Assembly (NCBI RefSeq): GCF_000024965.1
Contig: NC_013530.1
Coordinates: 2,108,001 to 2,172,000 of the forward strand
From: Xylanimonas cellulosilytica DSM 15894
GTDB lineage: Bacteria > Actinomycetota > Actinomycetes > Actinomycetales > Cellulomonadaceae
Length of the DNA: 64,000 nucleotides
Reading direction: 5' to 3'
Below are positions 23,457 to 31,328 of the stretch, one piece after another. The notes under the pieces are model-generated. The model searched no databases, was not told the DNA's origin, and worked only from the letters and a program-made list of their open reading frames with translations. Each line of letters opens with the position of its first letter. Position 1 is the stretch's first letter. Position numbers and translations under genes: made by a program.

Positions 23457-25118
23457 GTGAACGCCACGCCGCAGTCCGTCGCCGTCCCTGACTGGCCGCT
23501 CCCCGCGGCCCTCGACCTGGCGGCGAGGCAGTACCCCGACCGGGTCGCGCTCGACTTCCTCGGCGCGACGACGACGTACCGCGCGCTGGCGGACACCGTC
23601 GCCTGCGCCGCCGCGACCCTCGCCGCGCGTGGCGTCCGGGCCGGCGACCGGGTCGCGATCGCGCTGCCCAACAGCCCGAGCCACGTGGTCGGGTTCTGGG
23701 CGGCGCTCCGGCTCGGCGCCGTCGTCGTCGAGCTCAACCCCACCCTCGGCGCTGCGGAGACCGCGCGGCTGATCGCCGACTCCGGGGCCCGCGTCGTCCT
23801 CGCCTGGGCGAAGACCGCGGCAGACATCGCCGCCGCGTCTCCCGAGTCCGACGTCGTCCCGGTGGACATCAGCCGCGACCTGCCCCGGGCCAAGCAGTGG
23901 GCGCTGCGGCTCCCGATCCGCAAGGCGCGCACGCAACGCGAAGCCCTCTCCGGGTCGTTCGTGGCCGGCGGCCAGACCCCGCACTGGCACGCGCTGGTGG
24001 CCTCGACGCCCCCGTTGCCGGGCGACCACCCCGCACCCTCCCCCGACGACCTCGCCGTGCTGATGTACACCGGCGGCACCACCGGCGAGCCGAAGGCGGT
24101 CATGCTCCGGCACCGCCACCTCGCGGTCAACGCCATCCAGGGCCGGGCCTGGACGGGCCATGACGCCGTGGCCCCCGAGGTCGTCTACGGCGTCCTGCCC
24201 TACTTCCATGCGTTCGGGCTCCAGCTCTGCCTGGTGTACGCGACGCTCGTCGCCGCGACGGTCGTCGTGCTGCCGAAGTTCGACGTCGCCACGGTCCTCA
24301 GCGCCCAGCGACGTCGTCCCGGGACGTTCCTGCCCGCGGTCCCGCCCATGCTCGCCCGACTCACGCAGGCCGCGCGCGAGCGCGGCGCCGACCTCAGCAG
24401 CTTCCGGATCGCGATCTCGGGGTCGATGGCGCTCCCCGCCGAGACCGCGCGGGCGTGGGAGGAGACCACCGGCGGGCTCGTCATCGAGGGCTACGGGATG
24501 ACCGAGACGTCGCCCGTGGCGCTCGGCAGCCCGCTCGACGAACGCCGCCGGCCCGGAGCGCTCGGTCTGCCGTTCCCCTCCACCCGGATCCGGGTCGCGG
24601 ACCCCGAGGACCCCACCCGCGACGTCGCCCCCGGCGAGCGCGGCGAGCTGCTCATCGCAGGGCCGCAGGTCTTCGACGGCTACTGGAACCGCCCTGAGGA
24701 GACCGCGCAGGCCTTGCTGCCCGGCGGCTGGCTGCGCACCGGCGACATCGTCACGATCGACGACGACGGCTTCGTGACGCTCGTCGACCGGACCAAGGAG
24801 ATCATCGTCACCGGCGGCTTCAAGGTGTACCCCTCGCAGGTCGAGGCGCGGCTGCGGGAGATGCCCCAGATCGCCGACGTCGCCGTCGTCGGGATGCCCG
24901 CCGGGGACCTCGGCGAGCGGGTCGTCGCCGCGATCGTCCTCGCCAAGGGGGTCACGTCGCTCGACCTGCCCGCCGTGCGCGAGTGGGCCTCCACGCAGCT
25001 CGCGCGCTACGCCGTGCCGCGCGGTCTCGTGGTCGTGACGGACCTGCCCCGGTCCGCGATCGGCAAGGTGATGCGCCGCATGGTCCGCGAGCAGCTCCTG
25101 GCGACGACCCCGGCCTAG
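23457..25118 (+). CDS. Acyl-CoA synthetase, AMP-forming (FadD-like, 553 aa)
   Basis: This ANL-superfamily ligase activates a carboxylic acid, probably a fatty acid, to its CoA thioester. The ATP loop MYTGGTTGEPKAVML is near residues 203-217, the GYGMTETSP core near 345, the hinge region near LRTGDIVTIDDDGFVTLVDR, and the A10 lysine region in RSAIGKVMRR at the C-terminus. The start is the GTG at 23457, placed by the leaderless -10 box. A longer frame begins inside the divergent gene. The inverted repeat overlapping the promoter implies metabolite control. Confidence 0.9.
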   Translation: MNATPQSVAVPDWPLPAALDLAARQYPDRVALDFLGATTTYRALADTVACAAATLAARGVRAGDRVAIALPNSPSHVVGFWAALRLGAVVVELNPTLGAAETARLIADSGARVVLAWAKTAADIAAASPESDVVPVDISRDLPRAKQWALRLPIRKARTQREALSGSFVAGGQTPHWHALVASTPPLPGDHPAPSPDDLAVLMYTGGTTGEPKAVMLRHRHLAVNAIQGRAWTGHDAVAPEVVYGVLPYFHAFGLQLCLVYATLVAATVVVLPKFDVATVLSAQRRRPGTFLPAVPPMLARLTQAARERGADLSSFRIAISGSMALPAETARAWEETTGGLVIEGYGMTETSPVALGSPLDERRRPGALGLPFPSTRIRVADPEDPTRDVAPGERGELLIAGPQVFDGYWNRPEETAQALLPGGWLRTGDIVTIDDDGFVTLVDRTKEIIVTGGFKVYPSQVEARLREMPQIADVAVVGMPAGDLGERVVAAIVLAKGVTSLDLPAVREWASTQLARYAVPRGLVVVTDLPRSAIGKVMRRMVREQLLATTPA

Positions 25119-25159
25119 GCAGGACCGGCCCCGGTGCCGACCACCTCCAGCCCGATAAT

Positions 25160-25169
25160 GTGATATCAC
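25160..25169. promoter_or_regulatory. GTGATATCAC palindrome upstream of the SPFH gene
   Basis: A perfect 10-bp palindrome sits in a local AT-rich patch, 39 bases before the ATG at 25209. It may be an operator for the RHH protein encoded two genes on, a common autoregulation design (inference). Confidence 0.5.
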
Positions 25170-25208
25170 TTTGGTAGCAGGGGAACCGGACCGAGCCAAA
25201 GGAGTCAC

Positions 25209-26141
25209 ATGTCGGACATCGACGTCGCCACCCAGCCGGTGGGCCACCAAGGGGTCCGCGTGGACATCGAGGAGCGGCCCGCCTGGGTCCTGGGGTCCGG
25301 ACCGGCGGCCGCAGCGCTCCTCCTGGTGATCGCCGGACTGATCGTCCCCGTCGTGCTGTGGGTGCGCGCGAACGCGACCGGCAACGTCGCGCTCGGCTGG
25401 CTGGGTGCGCTCGTGCTGCTCGCGGCCGTCCTGCTGTCGACCGGCCTGACCGTCATCAGCCCGGGACGCACCCGGGTGGTGCAGTTCTTCGGCAGGTACG
25501 TGGGCACCATCCGCCGCACCGGTCTGCTGTACACGGTGCCGCTGTCGTTCCGCCGCAGCGTGTCCGTGCGCGTGCGCAACTTCGAGACGAGCGAGCTCAA
25601 GGTCAACGACGCCGACGGCAACCCGGTCAACATCGCGACGATCGTCGTCTGGCAGGTCGCCGACACCGCGAAGGCGACCTTCGGCGTCGAGGACTACCAG
25701 GGCTTCGTGAGCGTGCAGTCCGAGTCCGCCCTGCGGCACGTGGCGATGTCCCACCCGTACGACGACGCGGAGGTGGGCGAGAGCTCGCTGCGCGGCGCGA
25801 CCGACGTCGTCTCGGGCGAGATCGCCGCGGAGGTCGCCGCGCGCGTCGCGCTCGCCGGTGTCGAGGTCATCGAGGCCCGCATCTCCAACCTGGCCTACGC
25901 CCCGGAGATCGCCCAGGCCATGCTCCAGCGCCAGCAGGCCGGCGCGATCATCGCCGCCCGCCACCGCATCGTCGAGGGCGCCGTCTCGATGGTCGAGGAC
26001 GCCCTCGCCCGCCTCGAACGTGACGGCGTCGTCGTGCTGGACGACGAGCGCAAGGCCGCGATGGTCTCCAACCTGCTCGTGGTGCTGTGCGGCGACAGCC
26101 GGGCCACCCCCGTGGTCAACACCGGGTCCCTGTACCAGTGA
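25209..26141 (+). CDS. SPFH/Band-7 domain membrane protein (310 aa)
   Basis: Two N-terminal membrane segments lie at about residues 28-50 and 60-80. They are followed by the SPFH core (TVISPGRTRVVQFFGRYVGT, NPVNIATIVVWQVADTAKA, SVQSESALRHVAMSHPYDD) and a coiled-coil region (QAMLQRQQAGAIIAARHRIV). The order matches stomatin/prohibitin-like scaffold proteins that organise membrane patches. AGGAG at 25200-25204 (in AAAGGAGTCAC) precedes the ATG by 4 bases. The stop overlaps the start of the ribbon-helix-helix gene (GTGA), so the two are expressed together. Confidence 0.88.
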   Translation: MSDIDVATQPVGHQGVRVDIEERPAWVLGSGPAAAALLLVIAGLIVPVVLWVRANATGNVALGWLGALVLLAAVLLSTGLTVISPGRTRVVQFFGRYVGTIRRTGLLYTVPLSFRRSVSVRVRNFETSELKVNDADGNPVNIATIVVWQVADTAKATFGVEDYQGFVSVQSESALRHVAMSHPYDDAEVGESSLRGATDVVSGEIAAEVAARVALAGVEVIEARISNLAYAPEIAQAMLQRQQAGAIIAARHRIVEGAVSMVEDALARLERDGVVVLDDERKAAMVSNLLVVLCGDSRATPVVNTGSLYQ

Positions 26142-26383
26142 CGGACCGGGACGAGCCGCGGCAGCAGCGGGTGGCGCGCGAGCGCAAGGCCGTGCTGCTG
26201 CGGCTCGACCCTGCGGTGCACGACGCCCTCGCGCGCTGGGCCGCCGACGACCTGCGCAGCGTCAACGCACAGATCGACAAGCTCCTGCGCGACGCCCTCG
26301 CGAAGGCCGGGCGCACGCCGTCGGGCATCGCGCCTCCGCGCCCCCGGGGGCGACCACGCACCCCGGGAGACTCCGCCGAGTGA
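26138..26383 (+). CDS. Arc/HicB-like ribbon-helix-helix protein (81 aa)
   Basis: The segment RKAVLLRLDPAVHDALARWA followed by ADDLRSVNAQIDKLLRDALA is a typical Arc-type ribbon-helix-helix. The C-terminus is basic and Pro-rich (PPRPRGRPR). The GTG start overlaps the SPFH stop. No toxin gene follows, so it is not a normal toxin-antitoxin pair. SPFH plus RHH pairs are widespread in actinobacteria. It probably binds DNA as a dimer, possibly the palindrome at 25160. Confidence 0.82.
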   Translation: MTDRDEPRQQRVARERKAVLLRLDPAVHDALARWAADDLRSVNAQIDKLLRDALAKAGRTPSGIAPPRPRGRPRTPGDSAE

Positions 26384-26386
26384 GCT

Positions 26387-26821
26387 CTAGTCGAGGCAGA
26401 ACTCGTTGCCCTCGACGTCCAGCATCGTGATGCACGACTCGTTCACCGCATCGGCGACCTGCACCTGGTACACCGACGCCCCCAGCGCGACGAGTCGGTC
26501 CGCCTCGGCCTGGAGGGTGGCGAGCCGCTCGTCGCCGACCAGCCCTGCCCCGGCCCGCACGTCGAGGTGGACGCGGTTCTTGACGACCTTGTCCTCGGGG
26601 ACGCGCTGGAAGTAGAGCCGCGGACCCACCCCGGTGGGGTCGACGCACGCGAACGCCGACCCCTGGTCCTCCACGGGCAGCGAACGATCGAAGTCGTCCC
26701 AGGTCTCGAACCCCGGCGGCGGCGGGGGCACCACGTACCCCAGCACCTCGCACCAGAACCGGGCGACACGCTCCGGGTTCGCACAGTCGAAGGTGACCTG
26801 GACCTGCCTGACGCTCGCCAT
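26387..26821 (-). CDS. VOC/glyoxalase-like protein (144 aa)
   Basis: Two beta-alpha-beta-beta-beta halves typical of the vicinal oxygen chelate fold are visible: VQVTFDCANPERVARFWCEV at the N-terminus and VHLDVRAGAG plus MLDVEGNEFCLD in the second half. The C-terminal D-x-EGNEFC motif and RVHLDV are characteristic of the glyoxalase-like subgroup. Its substrate is unknown. TACGGT lies 6 bases before the ATG, so the transcript is probably leaderless. It converges with the RHH gene after only 3 bases. Confidence 0.85.
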   Translation of the reverse strand: MASVRQVQVTFDCANPERVARFWCEVLGYVVPPPPPGFETWDDFDRSLPVEDQGSAFACVDPTGVGPRLYFQRVPEDKVVKNRVHLDVRAGAGLVGDERLATLQAEADRLVALGASVYQVQVADAVNESCITMLDVEGNEFCLD

Positions 26822-26827
26822 GCGGCC

Positions 26828-26833
26828 ACCGTA
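26828..26833 (-). promoter_or_regulatory. Leaderless -10 box TACGGT of the VOC gene
   Basis: It lies 6 bases upstream of the ATG at 26821 on the minus strand, with no Shine-Dalgarno. Confidence 0.45.
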
Positions 26834-26944
26834 GCCAACGGCACTCCCGATGGGCCATCCGCCGTCGTCGGTGGTGCGGTCCTACCCCGAGCGAGCGTCG
26901 ACGGTGGTGAGCGCGACGAACCTGCCACCGATGCGTCCCGGCAT

Positions 26945-26952
26945 GGCACACT
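26945..26952 (+). promoter_or_regulatory. Leaderless -10 box of the Rrf2 gene
   Basis: GGCACACT ends 7 bases before the GTG at 26960. It is identical to the element before the GNAT gene. Confidence 0.45.
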
Positions 26953-26959
26953 CGGGGCC

Positions 26960-27466
26960 GTGCGCATCACCGCCAAGATCGACTACGCCGTCCGGCTCTG
27001 CGTGGAGCTCGCCGCGCGGTACGACGGCGGTGGCTACGCCAAGTCGGACGAGCTCGCGACGGCGCAGCAGATCCCCGCGAACTACGTGCTGGGGATCCTC
27101 AACTCGCTCAAGCAGACCGGGCTGGTGGAGACGCGGCGCGGCGCCGACGGCGGCGCTCGGCTGGCATCGGACCCGGCACAGATCGCGGTGGCGGACGTGA
27201 TCCGCGCGATCGACGGCCCGCTGGCCAGCGTCGGCGGGCGGAACGTCGAGGACGTCTCCTACCCGGGCTCCTCGGCACCGGTCCGCGACGTGTGGGTGGC
27301 CCTGCGCTGCGCGATGCGTTCGGTGCTCGAGGTGGTCACGCTCGCCGACGTGCTCGCGGGCGCGATGCCGGCGCCGGTGCAGGAGCTCCTCGCGACCGAC
27401 GACGCCTGGCGCACCCGGCCGAACCGGCACCAGGTGGCCCTGGCGCCGCGCCGCGACACGGACTGA
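26960..27466 (+). CDS. Rrf2 family transcriptional regulator (168 aa)
   Basis: It starts VRITAKIDYAVRLCVELAAR, the Rrf2 signature, with the winged helix-turn-helix through DELATAQQIPANYVLGILNS and TGLVETRRGADGGARLA. The region between about residues 88 and 110 has no cysteine cluster like the CX-rich loop that binds Fe-S in IscR/NsrR, so it is probably a cluster-free member such as CymR-type regulators. It lies immediately upstream of the sulfur-linked leader/FMN-reductase genes, and CymR-like proteins control cysteine metabolism; that link is inference. The GTG at 26960 is leaderless by its promoter spacing. Confidence 0.85.
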   Translation: MRITAKIDYAVRLCVELAARYDGGGYAKSDELATAQQIPANYVLGILNSLKQTGLVETRRGADGGARLASDPAQIAVADVIRAIDGPLASVGGRNVEDVSYPGSSAPVRDVWVALRCAMRSVLEVVTLADVLAGAMPAPVQELLATDDAWRTRPNRHQVALAPRRDTD

Positions 27467-27544
27467 CCAGGCGCCCGATCTCAGTCGGTAAGACGGTCCA
27501 CCTTTCTAGAGCGTTTCGCTTCACTTGAGCGTACGTTCCTCGGC

Positions 27545-27616
27545 ATGCGCTCCTCGCGTCGACTCATCGCCGCACGCCGACGGCACCTCGCCCTCGGCTG
27601 TCGTTGTCGCGGCTGA
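27545..27616 (+). CDS. Cysteine-rich leader peptide (23 aa)
   Basis: This is a short open frame reading MRSSRRLIAARRRHLAL followed by GCRCRG and a TGA stop. It ends 56 bases before the FMN reductase ATG. The Arg-rich body with Cys codons at the end matches the pattern of actinobacterial leader peptides that precede cysteine and sulfonate genes, where ribosome progress through the Cys codons senses charged tRNA-Cys. A short hairpin follows at 27634-27648. It is too short for standard gene finders. Confidence 0.7.
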   Translation: MRSSRRLIAARRRHLALGCRCRG

Positions 27617-27633
27617 CCCCGACCTCGACCACC

Positions 27634-27648
27634 GCCCGGCATCCGGGC
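27634..27648 (+). promoter_or_regulatory. Hairpin between leader peptide and FMN reductase
   Basis: GCCCGG-CAT-CCGGGC forms a 6-bp GC stem with a 3-base loop, followed by CACCCTTCTC. It is a candidate attenuator or anti-sequestrator. Confidence 0.4.
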
Positions 27649-27672
27649 ACCCTTCTCTGGAGCTGATGACCC

Positions 27673-28263
27673 ATGCCTTCGCCTCGCCCTACCCTCTCCA
27701 CCCCCGCAGCCGGCGTCGTCGTCCTGGTCGGCAACCCCCGGCCGGGCTCGCGCACCCGCACCGCCGGCGAGACCGTGGCCCAGCGCGTCGCCGCTCGCCT
27801 GCACGTCACGGGCGAGCGCACGACGATCGACCTCGCGGACCTCGCCGACGAGATCCTCACGGCGACCCACCCGCGGGCCGACGAGGCGTTGCGCACCGTC
27901 GCGGCCGCCCGCCTGCTCGTCGTCGCGACCCCCGTCTACAAGGGTTCCTACACCGGGCTCCTCAAGGCGTTCCTCGACCTCTACGGCCCGACCGGCCTCC
28001 AGGGCGTCCTGGCGGTGCCGCTGGTGGTCTCCGCCAGCCCCGCGCACCAGCACGCCGGGGAGACCCACCTGCTCCCGCTGCTCGCGGAGCTCGGCGCTCA
28101 GGTCCCGGACCAGGCCCTCGCCCTGCTCGAGCCAGAGCTCGCCGACGCCGCCGCGCACGCCGACCTCTGGCTCGACGAGGTGCCGTTCGCCACCGCCCCG
28201 GCATCCACCGCCCCTGCGCCCGCCCTCGCAGCCGCCCTCCGCGCGCAGGAGGTGGTCCGATGA
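27673..28263 (+). CDS. NAD(P)H-dependent FMN reductase, SsuE/MsuE-like
   Basis: This 196-residue flavodoxin-fold reductase has the N-terminal phosphate loop GNPRPGSRTRTAGE (about residues 20-33). It has the mid-protein LLVVATPVYKGSYTGLLKAF, which is the P-V-Y-x-G-S-Y/F motif of NADPH-dependent FMN reductases, followed by VVSASPAHQHAGE. These enzymes supply reduced FMN, often to sulfonate monooxygenases. GGAG lies about 11 bases before the ATG. It is coupled by ATGA to a flavin-reductase gene and sits behind a Cys-rich leader, pointing to organosulfur use. Confidence 0.85.
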   Translation: MPSPRPTLSTPAAGVVVLVGNPRPGSRTRTAGETVAQRVAARLHVTGERTTIDLADLADEILTATHPRADEALRTVAAARLLVVATPVYKGSYTGLLKAFLDLYGPTGLQGVLAVPLVVSASPAHQHAGETHLLPLLAELGAQVPDQALALLEPELADAAAHADLWLDEVPFATAPASTAPAPALAAALRAQEVVR

Positions 28264-28760
28264 CGACGACGCACCCCGACGTCGTGAGCGCCGACGCGTT
28301 CCGGTCCGTGTTCCGCAGCCACCCGGCGGGCGTCGCCGTCATCACGACGACGCATGCCGGCCGCCCCGTCGGCTTCACCGCCACCTCGGTGATCTCGGTC
28401 TCGGCGGACCCGCCCGTGCTGGCGTTCTCGCTCGCGTCGACGTCGTCGTCCTGGCCCGCGGTGGAGGCCGCCGCCACCGTCGCGGTGAGCTTCCTGGCCG
28501 CCGGCCAGGCGGAGGTCTCGACCCGGTTCGCCACGAGCGGCATCGACCGGTTCGCGGCCGGAGGCTGGCACCCGCTCGACACCGGCGAACCGGTCATCGA
28601 CGGGGCCGTGGCCTGGCTGCGCGCCCGCGTCATCGGGCGCATCGAGGCCGGGTCCAGCCACCTCGTGACCGTCGAGGCACTCTGGCACCGCAAGTTCGCC
28701 GGCACCGCACCACTCGTCTTCCACGACCGCGGGTACCACCACATCGCGCCAGCGCGCTGA
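28260..28760 (+). CDS. Flavin reductase-like domain protein (166 aa)
   Basis: This is an FMN-binding split-barrel flavin reductase. It contains RSHPAGVAVITTTHAGRPVG, FTATSVISVSADPPVLAFSL and AVSFLAAGQAEVSTRFA, then VTVEALWHRK near the end, all in the order of the family. It probably reduces FMN or FAD for a two-component monooxygenase. No monooxygenase is encoded beside it. It is translationally coupled to the SsuE-like gene. Confidence 0.88.
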   Translation: MTTTHPDVVSADAFRSVFRSHPAGVAVITTTHAGRPVGFTATSVISVSADPPVLAFSLASTSSSWPAVEAAATVAVSFLAAGQAEVSTRFATSGIDRFAAGGWHPLDTGEPVIDGAVAWLRARVIGRIEAGSSHLVTVEALWHRKFAGTAPLVFHDRGYHHIAPAR

Positions 28761-28805
28761 GCGTCCGGCGTCACGACCGACACCCCGAGCGACACGCCGC
28801 CCCCG

Positions 28806-28864
28806 GGCCTCCGGTGGCGGGCGAACACTGGACCTCCCAGCGTGTCCGCCCGCCACCGGAGGCC
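28806..28864 (+). promoter_or_regulatory. 23-bp stem hairpin enclosing the MatC ribosome site
   Basis: Arms at 28806-28828 and 28842-28864 are complementary with a single mismatch, around a 13-base loop. The right arm ends 4 bases before the ATG at 28869 and contains the only GGAGG (28858-28862). Either the mRNA hides the ribosome site, or the repeat is a large protein operator over the promoter (AACACT in the left arm). Confidence 0.6.
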
Positions 28865-28868
28865 GTCC

Positions 28869-30146
28869 ATGACGCCAGAGGTCATCTCGGTACTCGTCCT
28901 CGCCGCGCTGTTCGTCGTCGCGACCGTGCGCAACGTCCACCTGGGCGCGGCGGCGCTGGCCGCCTCGTGGCTGGTGGGCACGCTCGTGTTCGACGTCTCG
29001 GTGGACACCATCGTCGCGGGCTTCCCCGCGGGGCTGTTCCTCACGCTGGTGGGCGTCACCTACCTGTTCGCGTTCGCCGAGAAGGCGGGGGCGATCAGCG
29101 CGATCGTCTACGCCGCCGTCCGCGCCGTCGGCGGCCGCATCAGCCTCATCCCGTGGGTCATGTTCGTCGTGACCGCGCTCATCACGTCGGTCGGCGCCCT
29201 GACCCCGGCGGCCGCCGCCATCGTCGGCCCCATCGCGCTCGGCCTCGCCCGACGGCACAGGATCCACCCCGTGCTCATGGGCATGGCCGTCATCCAGGGC
29301 GCCTCGGCCGGGTCGTTCTCGCCGATGGGCGTCTACGGCATGATCGTCAACGAGATCGTCGCCAAGCACGGCCTGCCCTCCAACCCCCTCCTGCTCTTCG
29401 GGGCGACCCTCGCCTTCATCGTGCTCACCGTCGCCGCGACCTACGTCGCGTTCGGAGGCCTGAGGCTGTGGCGCGCCGAGCGCGCCGAGCGGGCCGAGCG
29501 GGCCGAGCAGCCCGACGGCGACCACCGGCCCGCCATGCTGCGCCCCACCGTCGACGCCAAGCTCGTCGCGTCGCTGGCCGCGATCGCCGTCCTGGGCGTG
29601 GAGGCGTTCGCGTTCGGTCAGGACATCGGGTTCGTCGCCCTGCTCCTCGTCGTCGTCCTCTCCGCGATCTTCAGCGAGACCGCCAAGGGGGCGGTCGACA
29701 ACGTCTGCTGGCCCACCGCGCTCCTCGTCTGCGGTGTGGTCACGTACGTGAACCTGCTCCAGAGCCAGGGCGTCGTCGACTGGCTCGGGAACTCCGTCGC
29801 GGGCATCGGCGCCCCGCTCGTCGCAGCGCTCGTCATCTGCCTCATCGCCGCCGTCGTCAGCGCCCTCGCCTCCACCACCGGGATCCTCGGCGCGCTCGTG
29901 CCGCTCGCGGTGCCGTTCCTCATGACGGGCGAGGTGTGGGCGCTCGGCCTGGTCGCGGCGCTCGCCGTCTCGGCGTCCGTGGTGGACTGCTCGCCGTTCT
30001 CCACCAACGGGGCACTCATGGTCGCCTACACGCAGGAGGACCGGCGCGACCGCGCCTACCAGCACTTCCTGCGCTGGGGCGCCGGGCTCGTGGTGGTCGC
30101 GCCGGTCGCGTCGTGGGCGGTCCTGGTAGTCGTCCCGTCGTTGTGA
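28869..30146 (+). CDS. MatC-like/SLC13-type permease (425 aa)
   Basis: This is a polytopic membrane protein of about ten to twelve hydrophobic segments. The N-terminal third (LGAAALAASWLVGTLVFDVS, AGLFLTLVGVTYLFAFAEKA) and the helix-loop GASAGSFSPMGVYGMIVNEI match dicarboxylate carrier MatC-type proteins. A second half with SALASTTGILGALVPLAVPF and SVVDCSPFSTNGALMVA repeats the pattern, suggesting inverted-repeat topology. The cytoplasmic loop carries an Ala-Glu-Arg tandem repeat encoded by 9-bp DNA units near 29470-29510. The substrate is probably a dicarboxylate. The ATG at 28869 follows the large hairpin. Confidence 0.8.
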   Translation: MTPEVISVLVLAALFVVATVRNVHLGAAALAASWLVGTLVFDVSVDTIVAGFPAGLFLTLVGVTYLFAFAEKAGAISAIVYAAVRAVGGRISLIPWVMFVVTALITSVGALTPAAAAIVGPIALGLARRHRIHPVLMGMAVIQGASAGSFSPMGVYGMIVNEIVAKHGLPSNPLLLFGATLAFIVLTVAATYVAFGGLRLWRAERAERAERAEQPDGDHRPAMLRPTVDAKLVASLAAIAVLGVEAFAFGQDIGFVALLLVVVLSAIFSETAKGAVDNVCWPTALLVCGVVTYVNLLQSQGVVDWLGNSVAGIGAPLVAALVICLIAAVVSALASTTGILGALVPLAVPFLMTGEVWALGLVAALAVSASVVDCSPFSTNGALMVAYTQEDRRDRAYQHFLRWGAGLVVVAPVASWAVLVVVPSL

Positions 30147-30242
30147 CCCGACGTCGCCGTGGGGAGCTCTGCGTCGGCGATCCCGACGGCGCGGCGGGCG
30201 ACGTGCGTGACGCCAGACCCTCTGACCTGCCACGCTGTGGCC

Positions 30243-31316
30243 ATGACCTCCTGGGGGACCGTCGTCCCGCCGTCGGACCTCGCGCCTGTCGCGCCCCCGC
30301 TCGACGAGGGCGGTGACGCCGTGGAGTACGCCCGGTGGTCGCGCCGCGTCATCGGCGCGCTGCTCGACCACGGGCTCCTGGCCGGCATCTCCTGGCTCAC
30401 GCTCGGCGAGAACGGCGGCGTCCCGCCCTTCTCATTACCGTTCGGCGGAAGCGACGCGAGCCAGACCCCCTGGACGCACTCCTGGGTGCTCGTCGTAGCC
30501 CTGGCCGTCATCGTCGGGCTCCAGGCCTGGACGGGATGGTCACCCGGCAAGCTCGTCGTCGGTATCGCCGTCGTCCACGACCGCACCGGGCGGCCGCTCG
30601 GCATGGTGCGCACGCTGCTTCGCTGGGTCGCGCACGTGATCGACGCGATCCTGCTCATCGGCTATCTGCGGCCGCTGTGGCACCGCGAGCGCCGGACGTT
30701 CGCCGACTCCCTCGTGGGCAGCGTCGTCGTGCGGCGACGGCCTGTCGGTCTGGGAGAGAGGCGTGAGTACGCCGTGACGGCGGCGGCCACGATGCTGTGC
30801 CTGGCGGGCGCTGCGCTCACCGTGACCTGGGCGAGCTGGGGCGGCGAGCAGCAGTTCGCGGCCTCGTGCGATCCGCAGGCACCCGCGGGTGTCGCGGACG
30901 ACGTCGCACGGCGGTCCGGGGTCGAGGCCACCGGCGTCGAGGTGCGGCACGTCGAGCGGCGCCTCTGGATGGATCGCGTCACGGACCTGCAGCGCAGCTA
31001 CTGGGCGGACTGGACGTGGGACGCGACGACCGTCCCCGTCGGCGACCTCGCGCTCGAGCTCACGGCGACAGGGCCGTCTGGAGCGGAGGTCACCGACCGG
31101 CTGGGGATCGGCGGCCGCTCGTCCGAGGTCACGACGATGGACCCGCAGCCGATCGGCACCGGTACGAACCTGTACTTCGCGACCGTCTCGATCGGCGACG
31201 GGGCAGCCACGGATCTGGGGCCCGTCGTGGATCTGACGGCGTCCTTCCTGGTGGACGGCCAGGTCGTCGCCACCTGCACGGTGCACGACCTTGAGCCGCC
31301 CCCACCCGGGAACTGA
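30243..31316 (+). CDS. RDD family membrane protein with extracytoplasmic domain (357 aa)
   Basis: Residues about 30-165 form an RDD domain: YARWSRRVIGALLDHGLLAG, then VVALAVIVGLQAWTGWSPGK and the usual TLLRWVAHVIDAILLIGYL. A further membrane helix lies at about 178-196. It is followed by an outside domain of about 160 residues with two cysteines (ASCDPQ and VATCTVHD) near its ends. The function is unknown; RDD proteins are thought to be transporters. The ATG at 30243 has CACGCT 6 bases upstream and no ribosome site, so it is probably leaderless. Confidence 0.78.
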   Translation: MTSWGTVVPPSDLAPVAPPLDEGGDAVEYARWSRRVIGALLDHGLLAGISWLTLGENGGVPPFSLPFGGSDASQTPWTHSWVLVVALAVIVGLQAWTGWSPGKLVVGIAVVHDRTGRPLGMVRTLLRWVAHVIDAILLIGYLRPLWHRERRTFADSLVGSVVVRRRPVGLGERREYAVTAAATMLCLAGAALTVTWASWGGEQQFAASCDPQAPAGVADDVARRSGVEATGVEVRHVERRLWMDRVTDLQRSYWADWTWDATTVPVGDLALELTATGPSGAEVTDRLGIGGRSSEVTTMDPQPIGTGTNLYFATVSIGDGAATDLGPVVDLTASFLVDGQVVATCTVHDLEPPPPGN

Positions 31317-31328
31317 CGCCAGGCCGGA

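Noticed and set aside
23340-25964. An 874-codon minus-strand open frame
   Set aside because: It spans the acyl-CoA ligase and SPFH genes in antisense; low complexity and no motif.
26138-26383. Antitoxin of a toxin-antitoxin pair
   Set aside because: No toxin-like gene is on either side; it is coupled to an SPFH gene.
29470-29510. 9-bp tandem repeat as a regulatory element
   Set aside because: It lies in frame inside the permease gene and encodes a repeated Ala-Glu-Arg loop.
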